A stretch of 32,270 nucleotides of DNA from Pseudomonadota bacterium. Its GTDB lineage: Bacteria > Pseudomonadota > Gammaproteobacteria > Xanthomonadales > Rhodanobacteraceae. The translations under genes and the position numbers were made by a program. The DNA is taken from positions 1 to 32,270 of the forward strand of contig JAFEDX010000009.1 of assembly GCA_018241365.1 (NCBI GenBank), in the 5' to 3' direction. The notes beneath the pieces are model-generated. The model made no database searches, was not told the DNA's origin, and saw only the letters and a program-made list of their open reading frames with translations. This document shows, piece after piece, positions 1-15,754 of the stretch (within the stretch, counting starts at the first letter, position 1; every line of letters starts with the position of its first letter).

Positions 1-559
1 GTTCGGTGTTACCGAGCCGGATGTCTTCAAGAACAAGCGGCGCTTTCCCGAATGCCGCGTGTGACCAGCCCGCTCCGTTGGCACGCATCACGCGTGAAAG
101 CGCCGGCAACCCGGGCTTGGACAATGTGGTTCCGTCGAGGCTGACGAAGACCAGCTCCGGATGTCTCGCGAATACGTTTTCGGCGGTCTCGAAAGCATCC
201 GGCATCCAGTAGTCATCCGAATCCAGGAAGCAGACCAGTTCACCGCACGACTTCACGAACCCGGCGTTCCGTGCCGCGCTGACGCCGCTGTGCCGAATGA
301 CCAGGATCTTCACGCGTGCATCCGCACCATGGGCGGTACGCAATGCCGCTTCGGTGTCGTCGGTCGAGCCATCGATCACGATGATGACTTCCAGGTGCTT
401 TGCGTCCGGCTGAGCGAGCACCGAGCGTACGGAGCGCAGTGTCAGGGCGCTGCGGTTCCACGTGGGAATGATCACGCTGAGGCGCGGGCCGGACGCTCCG
501 CTTCGCGCTTCATCAAGCTGGGATCCGGCAGCAGCCGCCATCTGTCCGCCCGCATTCAC
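1..559 (-). CDS. Glycosyltransferase family 2, C-terminus cut off by window edge
   Basis: About 186 codons are visible and the frame is still open at base 1. After a short N-terminal extension the protein reads LSVIIPTWNRS, then EVIIVIDGSTDDT, then SGVSAARNAGF and CFLDSDDYW. These are the nucleotide-sugar binding strand, the second acidic loop and the DxD-type metal site of GT-A fold family 2 enzymes. It should transfer a sugar from a nucleotide donor to an unknown acceptor. The chosen start is a GTG at 559; an ATG at 541 in the same frame is an alternative, and neither has a strong ribosome site. It begins 52 bases after the NRPS stop on the same strand, so it is probably the next gene of that operon. 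It could glycosylate the peptide product or belong to an adjoining glycan cluster to the left; the window cannot decide. Confidence 0.85.
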   Translation of the reverse strand, partial: MNAGGQMAAAAGSQLDEARSGASGPRLSVIIPTWNRSALTLRSVRSVLAQPDAKHLEVIIVIDGSTDDTEAALRTAHGADARVKILVIRHSGVSAARNAGFVKSCGELVCFLDSDDYWMPDAFETAENVFARHPELVFVSLDGTTLSKPGLPALSRVMRANGAGWSHAAFGKAPLVLEDIRLGNTE

Positions 560-611
560 GCCTTGCTTCTCGCGCAGAGCACCGGCACGAGGCCATGCGA
601 ATCAACGCATT

Positions 612-3600
612 TCAATGACCCTCTGCGGCCTGGGCGCGCGCCAGCACTTTACGCAGGTTTTCGACCAGCTTCGGTTGCTCGATCAGGTTGTGATGTCCGC
701 CAGTCACTTCAACCACTTCGATCTTGCCACTGACGGTTTCTTCCCAACCCAGGGCACGTGAAGTGCTGATGCCATCGCACGATTCGGAAGCACGGAACAA
801 CGTCACCGCAATATCACTGGGCGCTGCCGCGTAACTCAGATAGGCGCGCTCATGCACCCGTTCAATCTCACGGTAGCGCAAGTCGTGCGGAATCATTTTG
901 CGCCTGTGGCGCAACCAACGAAGCCGCGCAATATCGCCAACACGACGAAGCCGCCACGCCAGTGCATGCGTGAGCATACCCAGCTTGCCTTGCAGGTCGA
1001 GCCCGTGCGCGCGCGCCAGTCGCCGTTCCCACCGGTTGCTCACCTCAAGCTGGCGATTGGATGGTCCGTAGGTATCGAACATCGCAAGCAATCCGATCCT
1101 TTCTCCCTGGCTGCGCAGCTGTCGGGCGACTTCGTAGGCGATCATGCCACCCATCGAACCGCCGGCGAGGAAATACGGACCATGTGGCTGCACCGTGCGG
1201 ATCTCGGTGAGGTAGCGCGTGGCCATCTCGGCCAACGAATCCAGCGGCGGGGTGAGGCCATTCAGGCCGATCGCCTGGATGCCGTAGAAAGGCTGCTCTT
1301 CCCCCAGCGCTTTCGCGATCGGAACGTAGTTCAACACATTGCCACCCACCGCGTGGATGCAGAACAATGGCGGACGCGAACCGTGCGGCTGGATCGGCAC
1401 CAGCGGCGCCCAGGGGTCGCGTACAGACTCGTCCACGAAGATCGCCGACTCGGCGTTCTCCGGCTCTTTCGCGCCCGCGGCACGGAACGCCGCCGCCTGT
1501 CGAGCAATGGTCGGCGCCGTCAACAACGTCGCCAACGGCAGATTGACGCCGGTGAGCTTCTGGGCCATCTGGAACATGCGCACGGCCAGCAGGGAGTCGC
1601 CACCGAGATCGAAGAAATCGTCATGGATGCCGATTCGGCCCACCTGCAACACCTCGCACCAGATCTCCATCAGCGCCCGTTCGAGCGCACCGATGGTTTG
1701 CGCGGCAGGTGACGACGGCATGTCGTCTCGCTCCGTATCGGGCGTCGGCGGCGGCGCGGTGCCAACCGCGTCGCCAGCCGGCTGGCCCGGCTGTGCGGGA
1801 ACAGTCGCGGCAGCAGGTGTGTCTTGCCGGTCTGGCTGCGGATTGCGCATCTCCTGCGCCAGCGCGGCGATGGATTGATGCGGATCCTCGATTACGCGTG
1901 CGAGCAATTCGAGGTACCGGGCACGCTGCAGGCGTACGGTGTCTGCATCGAGGATGTCGGCATTGTAGGTGACGCCACCAATCATGCCCTTGGCATTCTC
2001 CAGGAACCACAGGCCGAGATCTTCCGTAGCGCCGCTCTGGAACAGCAGGATTTGTTCGTGCGCAAGGCCGCCCCAGTCGGTGATGCGTTGACGGGCATCC
2101 TGGAAGGAGAACAACGCCTGATACAGCGGGACAGAGCCTCCATAGCGGGCCCTGAGCTCGCGCTGCAGATATTCCAGCGGAACATCCGGATTGCCGAAGC
2201 TGTCCACCACCATGCGCTTGACTTCGCGCAGGAAGTCCACGAACGGCAGCGCGGGATCCATCGCCAGATGCAGCGGCACCAGGTTGGTGAAGTAACCCAT
2301 TACCGATTCCAGTTCGACCTGGTTGCGTCCGCGCACCGGCGTGCCCACAACCAGATCGCGCTGTCCGGTGGTCCCGTAGAGCAACACGTAGTAAAGCGCC
2401 AGCAGCCCCATGTTGAGCGTGGCATCGGCGGCACGCGCCGCCTCGCGCATGGCTTCCGTGGTTTCGCGGGAAACCTTGATCCACTCCGTACGGCCCACGC
2501 CCGACATGCCCGGCCGGCGTGGTCTGTCGGTGGGCAGGTTTTTCGGTTCGCCGCTGCGCTTGAGCCGCTCGCGCCAGAACGCCAGCTGGGACTGCAACTG
2601 CGGACCTTCCAGCCAGCGCCAGTGCCACTCGGCGAAATCGCCGTAACTGACCGGCAGCTCGGGCAACCCGGCGGGGCGCCCCTCCTTGATGGCGCGATAC
2701 GACGTCGCCAGATCCGCATACATCAGGTCGAACGACCAACCGTCCCAGATGATGTGGTGCGGCATGAAGAAGAATGCGTGGTCGTCCTCGCCGAGCTTGA
2801 ACATGTGCGCACGGAACAGCGGCGCGCGCGTCAGGTCGAACGGTATGTCCGTCAGTACCTGCAGGCGCCGCATCAATTCGGACTCGCGCACCTGCTCCGG
2901 CAGGCCGGAAAGATCCTCCGCGGGGAACAATTTCACGGCCACCGCCGGCTCGACGATCTGCATCACCTTGTCGCCCTCGCGGCGCAACGCGGTGCGCAAG
3001 ACTGCCTGTCGTTCAACCATGGTGGCGAACGCACGTTCGAAGGCGGATTCGTCGAGACGGCCGCGCAAACGGTGCGCGGAAGGCGTGTTGTAGGCAACCC
3101 TGCCTGGATTCATTTCCTCCAGGAACCACAAGCGCTGCTGCATCAACGACGCCTGTGCTCGGGTCTGGTCGGCGCGATGGACGATGCGCTCGGGCGCGGA
3201 GGCATCGCCCTTGGCCGATTGCTCTCCGATCGCTGCGGCAAGTCCCGCAACCGTGGGCGTATCGAACAGCGTGCGCAGCGACAAGGTGACGCCGAAATCC
3301 CGATTCAACCTTGCGGTGAGCTGCGCGGCGAGCAGGGAATGACCGCCCAGCGCGAAGAAATCGTCGTGGATGCCGATGCCGGGCAATGCCAGCGCCTGCT
3401 CCATGGCCTCCGCGACGCGCACTTCCCGCTCGTCGCGCGGCGCCACATGTTCGCGCCCGCTGGCAAGGTGCGCCTGCGGCGCGGGCAGGCCCTTGCGATC
3501 GGTCTTGCCGTTGGGCAGCAGCGGAATCGCGTCGAGCACGACGAAGTGTTGCGGAATCATGTATTCCGGCAAGCGGCCATGCAACCACGCGCGCAACGAA

Positions 3601-6406
3601 GCCTCGTCCGGCCCGGCGCTGTCGCGTGCGGTGACATAGGCCACCAGGCGCTGGTCACCCGGGCGGTCTTCACGCACGATGACGATTGCACGCGCGACGC
3701 CCGGAGCTTCGAGGAGGTTGGCTTCGATTTCCCCGGGTTCGATGCGGTACCCACGCAATTTGACCTGAAAATCGAGGCGCCCGAGATGCTCGATCCAGCC
3801 GCACGCGGTCCAGCGGCCACGGTCGCCGGTGCGATAGCGCTTGGCGCCGGCACGTTCCGTGTCTGGATCCGGCAGGAAGCGCTCGGCATCCAGTTCCGGG
3901 CGACGCAGGTAACCGAGCGCCACGCCGTCGCCGCCGATGTAAAGCTCGCCCGGTACACCCAATGGACACTGCAAGCCTTGCGCATCGAGCACGCGCACGC
4001 TGCTGTTGGCCACCGGACGGCCTATGTAGATGCCTGCACGCGGATCCGTGACGCGCCAGAAGGTGGAATAAACGGTCGCTTCGGTCGGCCCGTAACCATT
4101 CCAGACCTCGCCGCAGCGCTCGAGCAGCGCTTCTGCCAGATCGACGGTCAACGGTTCGCCGCCCGCCACGGCGCGGAAACCGGAATGTCCACGCCATCCC
4201 GAATCGAGCAGGATCCGCCAGCCCGACGGCGTCGCCTGCAACATGGTCGCTTCGCTGCGTTCGATCAACCCGCGCAGGGCCGCGCCGTCGCGCACCTCGT
4301 CGCGCCCGGCGATCACGATTTCTGCGCCCACGCAAAGCGGCAGCATCAATTCCATGAACGCGATGTCGAACGACAGCGTGGTGACCGCGACCAGCCGATC
4401 ATCCGCGTGCATGCCGGGTTCGCGCTGCAGCGATGTCAGCAGGTTCGATGCTGCCCGATGCGGAACGAGCACGCCCTTGGGCTTGCCGGTCGAGCCGGAG
4501 GTGAAAATCACGTATGCAATATCGTTCGCCGGATCGGTGCCCGGATCGCGTGTTGGACGTGCAGTGGGAGCCTTCGCCAGTTCCTCCGAATCGCGCGCCA
4601 GCGAGAGCGTGCGCTCTATGGGATAGGCGATGTCCGAGGGGGCCGAGTCGGAGACGACCAGTGCGGCAAGTTGCGCGTCGGCCACCATGAACGTCAGCCG
4701 CTCCGCGGGAAACGCGGGGTCCAGCGGTACATAGCCAGCGCCTGCCTTGAGGGTGCCGAGCACCGCCGCGAGCATGTCCGCATTGCGTTCGAGGCAGATG
4801 CCAACCAAGGCGCCGCGGCTTACCCCACGCGCGCGCAGGGCGTGCGCAATGCGATTGGCGCGCGCCTCGAGCTCGGCGTAACTCCAGCGCACCTGTGCGT
4901 CGCGTACCGCCGCGTTCTGCGGCGTGCGGTCGACCTGGCGCTCGAAGTACTCATGTGCGAGGCGACCGGCCTCGTACTGCGTTCGTGCAGGCTGCAACGC
5001 GTCCAACCGCGCCGCTTCCGCTGCGGAGAGCAGCGGAAAGCGGCCGACCGTCAGCGCTGCATCGTCGACAATGCCGCGCAGCAAGGTGACGAAGGCATCC
5101 AGCCAAGCTTCGATGGTGCCGCTGTCGTACAGTCCGCTGTTGAACTGGCATTCCAGCGCCAGGCCGCCATCGCCGTGTTGGACGGCGTTGATGAACAGTT
5201 CGAAATTCTCGAAGCTGCGTGGTACGGAGGCGAACTCGAACTGCAAGTCGCCGAAATCAGCCTGCTGCGGGCCGAACGCACGATCGAGATTGAACAACAC
5301 GTTGACCAGCGGCATCCGGGATGGGTCGCGCGGCATCGCGAGCCGCGTCAACAGGGTGCCGAAGGTATAGCGCTGGTGCTCGAACGCATCGAGAAGCTGG
5401 CCACGCACGTCCGCGAGGAACTGCCGGAACGGCAACGTATCCGTGACCGACATTCGCACCGGCAGGATGTTGACCGCGTGACCAACCATCTGCTCGTGGC
5501 CTCCGGCCTGGCCGGCCGCCGGTACGCCGATCACCAGGTCGTCCTGACCAGAGAACCTGTGCAGCAGTGCGGCAAATGCGGCCAGCAGGAGGGCGTACAA
5601 GCTGGCGCCGTGGCGTGCGGCGCATTGCGTGACGGCGCGTACGCCCGTGGAATCCAGATGCAGGTCACGTCGCTGCGAGGCAAAGCTGCGCAGGCGCGGA
5701 CGCGGATGATCGGTGGGCAGATCCAGCGGCGCAGGCAAGGCCGCATACCGTGACAGCCAGTAACGTTCGGCCGCGCGAAAGTCGTCTGAATGCGCGTATC
5801 CAGCTCCGGCTACGGCGAAATCGGCGAACGAATCCGCCGGGGCAGGGTCCAGCGCGGAATGCGAGTGCACGGCGCGATAGGCTTCGCCCAAATCGTGCAC
5901 GATCACCCCCCAGGACCAGCCGTCGCAGACGATGTGGTGGGCGCTGAGCAGAAGCAGATGTCGATCGGCACCAAGCTTCAGCAGTTCCGCGCGCAACAGG
6001 GGGCCACGTTCGAGATCGAACGGCGCCTCCACCGCCACGCGTTCTGCCGTCGCGATTTCCTCCGCACGGTCCGTCGACGACAATGCGGACAGGTCGCGTT
6101 CGCGCCAAGGCAGTTCAGCGCGTTCGGCGATGCACATTTCGGCGCCATCGGTCCCGAGCGTCGCGCGCAGCGCATCGTGGCGCATGACCACAGCATCGAG
6201 CGCGGCGTGCAGGGCAACGGCATCGAGCACACCGGACAGTTTCAGGCTGACTGCTTCGTTGTAGGCCAGCGAGGCCTCAGGCGCCAGCTTGGCAGCCAGC
6301 CAGATTTCCCGTTGCGATTCAGTCGCCGGTACCACGCGGGAGAGCGCAGGCTGGGCGAATGGATCGAACTCGTTGGTTGCTGCAGTGGTATGTGGCTCCC
6401 CCCCAC

Positions 6407-6410
<4 letters not shown>
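612..6410 (-). CDS. Nonribosomal peptide synthetase, C-A-PCP-C-PCP-TE
   Basis: 1932 residues. First condensation domain ~25-460 with HHIVCDG at 158-164. Adenylation domain ~485-985 with TSGSTGKPKG at 637-646, NGYGPTE at 771-777 and NGKTDR at 967-972. First carrier domain with LGGHSL, pantetheine serine S1025. Second condensation domain ~1080-1515 with HHIIWDG. A Pro/Gln-rich linker ~1520-1570 leads to a second carrier domain (LGGDSL, S1606). A type I thioesterase ~1670-1930 carries GGSMGG (S1752), D1779 and H1906. Aligning the pocket against GrsA by eye gives DIMQVGGVYK; the first four letters recall glycine-type codes, but I cannot assign a substrate. The second module has no adenylation domain, so PCP2 must be loaded by this A domain or in trans. 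The start ATG overlaps the stop of the upstream NRPS-PKS gene (ATGA), so the two are translated together. The thioesterase marks this as the last assembly-line protein, releasing product by hydrolysis or cyclisation. Confidence 0.95.
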
Positions 6411-13086
<6,676 letters not shown>

Positions 13087-13087
<1 letters not shown>

Positions 13088-13122
13088 CAGCTGTCGATTT
13101 CAGCAACCCTCACTTGAAACAT
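13087..13122 (-). other. Possible 11-codon leader ORF coupled to the NRPS-PKS start
   Basis: A very short ORF, MFQVRVAEIDS, starts at 13122 and ends in TGATG, so its stop overlaps the start codon of the NRPS-PKS gene. That gene has no convincing ribosome site of its own. Re-initiation after this leader would explain how it is translated. There is no strong ribosome site for the leader either, and an ORF this short can arise by chance, so this is only a candidate. Confidence 0.2.
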
Positions 13123-13218
13123 GATGCAACATCCGTGCCGCGTCCACAGCCGCGGCCTGCGCCACCGACTGGCCCTCCCTGATCCCTCCACGCGCCTCGC
13201 TGGCTACGGCGTGTGGTG

Positions 13219-14145
13219 CTAAATAAGGTTGGCGTAGGCGTAGGGCGCGTCTTCACGCTCGATCGGCTTGCCGCCAAGGCGCTTGAGACCCCGGCTGATC
13301 GCATGACGGCCTTGATAGAGCCCATACGCCGCCACGTCCAGGGCCGAATGCCGGCCGATCGGAGCAGGTGTGATTCCGAGCTTGCGCAGCTGCGCGTGCA
13401 CGCGGTGCAGGCCTGCATTGCGCCGGGTCGAATCGGTGTAGAAGGTGAAGCTCATGGTGAGCGACGGGTTGTCGTCGTTCTCGACCATGTGCGGGCTGGT
13501 ACATGGCATGTATGCGCCGACGCCGGGCTCCAGCCGGAACTTGTGCGCACGTTCTCGCAGTTCCTCGCGCCAGACCAGCAGGCTGCGGTCGTGGTAGGCA
13601 TGGAACAGGTCACGCGCGTGTTCGCTGGCAGCCTCGAGATCCTGCGGATCCCAAACGTACAACGTCTTGTGGCCTTGCAACTGCAGGATGAAACTGTGTT
13701 CGGTGTCGAAATGAAACGGTGTGACCGTATTCGGCGACGCCAAGAATATCCAGCCTGCACGATAGCTCATGCCGGGATCCGCCGCTTCGATACCTGGCCG
13801 CACACTGTCGAGGATCTCATCCACAAGGGTGCGGTAGACCGCGTCGGTCTGCACGTTCAGCAGCGACATCCATGCATGCGCATCGGACAGGTTGGTGATG
13901 ATGTCGGTGGCGGACTTGCGGTTGCGGAAGAGACGCGGCGCATCGTTGAACGACGTGCCGGCGGCTGCCTCGCTGGTATGGCTGCGGAACTGCCCCAGCG
14001 GTTCGAGCCGCTTGACCAGTTCCATCAAGGCATCCCACTGCAAGAGCGGGTGATCCATGACGTGATGATGCAGCGGCCCCTGCACGCGCCACGGATCAAA
14101 GCTGCCCCAATCGATCTCGATCCAGGGACGAACAGTGTTGTTCAT
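13219..14145 (-). CDS. JmjC/cupin-like protein, putative Fe(II)/2-oxoglutarate-dependent oxygenase
   Basis: 308 residues from the ATG at 14145. The frame stays open about 40 codons further upstream, but that part is Arg/Gly/Ser-rich and lies in the divergent control region; the chosen ATG follows a GGGGGTG stretch. The core TPFHFDTEHSF (H145, D147) followed by GHKTLYVWDP, with a distal histidine in PHMVEN (H219), is the double-stranded beta-helix pattern of JmjC/cupin_8 enzymes that hold iron with HxD...H. Such proteins hydroxylate amino-acid side chains or small molecules. The gene is first in the leftward operon, 131 bases before the NRPS-PKS, so hydroxylation of a carrier-bound residue or of the released product is a reasonable inference. 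Substrate unknown; a non-catalytic cupin remains possible. Confidence 0.8.
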   Translation of the reverse strand: MNNTVRPWIEIDWGSFDPWRVQGPLHHHVMDHPLLQWDALMELVKRLEPLGQFRSHTSEAAAGTSFNDAPRLFRNRKSATDIITNLSDAHAWMSLLNVQTDAVYRTLVDEILDSVRPGIEAADPGMSYRAGWIFLASPNTVTPFHFDTEHSFILQLQGHKTLYVWDPQDLEAASEHARDLFHAYHDRSLLVWREELRERAHKFRLEPGVGAYMPCTSPHMVENDDNPSLTMSFTFYTDSTRRNAGLHRVHAQLRKLGITPAPIGRHSALDVAAYGLYQGRHAISRGLKRLGGKPIEREDAPYAYANLI

Positions 14146-14175
14146 GGCACCCCCGAAACCCCGGTGCAAGGCTCT

Positions 14176-14210
14176 GGGAGACCCTCCCGGGCGCCTGCGG
14201 GACCTCCCGC
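14176..14210. repeat. Two adjacent inverted repeats in the divergent biosynthetic promoter region
   Basis: GGGAG-acc-CTCCC at 14176-14188 is followed by GCGGG-acct-CCCGC at 14197-14210. The two dyads resemble each other (GGGA..CC.TCCCG) and their centres lie about 21-22 bases apart, two turns of the helix. They sit between the divergent oxygenase and methyltransferase genes. They could be a paired operator or stem-loops in a 5' leader. Short GC-rich dyads are common in DNA of this composition, so function is unproven. Confidence 0.4.
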
Positions 14211-14267
14211 GAAATGCGATACTGCCTGAGCCGCCAGCATAGCTGGTTCCGTAGCGCAACTGCATCC

Positions 14268-15092
14268 ATGGCCTTCGTACAGACGCTGTACTCGCTCAGG
14301 GATCGGGCCCGGCGGGCGCCAATCCTGGGTCCTTGGCTGGAAAACCGCTACCGGCACAGATTCGCCCGCCAACGCATCGACCACAACGCCTACTGCGGCG
14401 TTTATCCGGACTTTGCGAGCGCACTGGCAGCGGCGCCGGATACCCTTCCGAAAGGTTACGACCACGCGGAAACCGCATTGCTGTATGCAGCCCGCACGCG
14501 CTATGTACTGGCTTGCGACTATCCGGCATTATTCTGGCTGCAGCGATTGTTCACGGAAGGTTGCGCCAGCGTGTTCGATCTCGGCGGCAGTATCGGTATC
14601 AAGTACTACGCATTTCGGCGTTACCTTGACTATCCGGCGAACTTGCACTGGACGGTCTGCGAGTTGCCAACCGTCGCCACCGCCGGCGCCGAATGGGCGG
14701 CCGAACACGACCCGCACCACCAGCTTGCATTCACACGTGCCCCGGCTGAGGCCAGCGGCCGGGACATCCTGTTTGCGTCAGGCAGCCTGCAATACCTCGA
14801 CTACACCCTCGCCGACCTGTTGAAGCCCATGGCACGACCGCCTGCGCATGTACTGGTGACCATGTTGCCGCTGCATTCCGAACGCGGGTTCTACACAGTC
14901 CAGAACATCGGCACGCTGTACTGCGCCTACGGTATCGCCGCCCGTCCGGAATTCGTGGCGCAAATGCAGGCTGCGGGTTATGTGGTGCGCGACCAATGGG
15001 ACCAACCGGACCGGCAGTGCGACATTCCGTTCCATCCGGAATATCGGGTAGAGAAGTACTACGGCTACCTGTTCAGTCGCAAGAACACCTGA
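14268..15092 (+). CDS. TIGR04325-type methyltransferase
   Basis: 274 residues from the ATG at 14268; the frame extends 18 codons upstream but that part looks non-coding. The order of features fits the TIGR04325 (LIC12133) putative methyltransferase family: an N-terminal YCGVYPDFASAL segment, then VFDLGGSIGIKYY as the glycine-rich SAM-binding loop, HWTVCELPTV as the acidic strand, DILFASGSLQYLDY after it, and a C-terminal VEKYYGYLFSR. Members are often found in polysaccharide and natural-product clusters, but few if any have a known acceptor. It is transcribed away from the NRPS operon across a 122-base divergent region and precedes the flavin monooxygenase pair on the same strand. I infer a methylation tailoring role; the target atom cannot be read from sequence. 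Confidence 0.8.
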   Translation: MAFVQTLYSLRDRARRAPILGPWLENRYRHRFARQRIDHNAYCGVYPDFASALAAAPDTLPKGYDHAETALLYAARTRYVLACDYPALFWLQRLFTEGCASVFDLGGSIGIKYYAFRRYLDYPANLHWTVCELPTVATAGAEWAAEHDPHHQLAFTRAPAEASGRDILFASGSLQYLDYTLADLLKPMARPPAHVLVTMLPLHSERGFYTVQNIGTLYCAYGIAARPEFVAQMQAAGYVVRDQWDQPDRQCDIPFHPEYRVEKYYGYLFSRKNT

Positions 15093-15220
15093 CCCGTAGT
15101 CGCCGCCTATGGGCCCCATCGAGGCGTTGAACGTTGCATCCATCGATTCCCTGCACCAACCCGCGCACCACACACGAGGGTTGTGGTTATGCTTGCAACA
15201 TGTTTTCAGGTGAGTCCCCG

Positions 15221-15754
15221 ATGACTCCAGCCGCCAAGCAGGCGCAAGCGGTCGATCTGCAGCTGTTCCGGCGGGTGATGGGCCGTTTCGCAACCGGCGT
15301 GACCGTGGTGAGTTTCCTGCGCGAGGGCAAGCCCGCCGGCATGACGGTGAATGCGTTCCTGTCGGTGTCGATGGAGCCGCCGCTGGTGCTGGTTGCGGTC
15401 CGCAAGGCGTCGAACTTCGTCGAGCACGTCGGGATCGGCGACTACTGCGGCATCAATATCCTGTCCGAGCACCAGCGCAAGCTGGGGCCGCATTTCGCCA
15501 ACCGTCCCGAGCCAGATGCCGACGCACATTTCCACGACCACGCCGGCATACCGCTGCTGGATGGCAGCCTTGCCCAGATCGTCGCGCGCGTGGTTGATGT
15601 CCACCCGGCCGGCGACCACCTGCTGTACATCGCCGAGGTCGAGCACCTCGCGCACGGCATCGAGGCACAGCCGTTGATCTTCTACTCGGGTCGTTACAAG
15701 CAGATCCACGCGCATGACCCGCGGGTGCAGTGGCATGCGATGGACGGCTGGTGA
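15221..15754 (+). CDS. Flavin reductase, FMN-binding split barrel (HpaC-like partner of a monooxygenase)
   Basis: 177 residues. The ATG at 15221 is preceded by AGGTGAG at 15208-15214, a good ribosome site, so I prefer it over in-frame ATGs upstream at 15200 and 15134. FRRVMGRFATGVTVVSF, AGMTVNAFLSVSMEPPLVLVAV and CGINILSEHQ are the standard blocks of the flavin reductase domain family. These enzymes use NAD(P)H to make reduced flavin and hand it to a separate oxygenase. The stop codon overlaps the start of the downstream acyl-CoA-dehydrogenase-like oxygenase by one base (TGATG), which strongly suggests the two are partners made in fixed ratio. Confidence 0.9.
   Translation: MTPAAKQAQAVDLQLFRRVMGRFATGVTVVSFLREGKPAGMTVNAFLSVSMEPPLVLVAVRKASNFVEHVGIGDYCGINILSEHQRKLGPHFANRPEPDADAHFHDHAGIPLLDGSLAQIVARVVDVHPAGDHLLYIAEVEHLAHGIEAQPLIFYSGRYKQIHAHDPRVQWHAMDGW

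Noticed and set aside
1824-5753. A 1309-codon open frame on the plus strand
   Set aside because: It lies antisense to the NRPS, whose domains are complete and in order; the antisense frame has no recognisable domain and is a by-product of high GC codon use.
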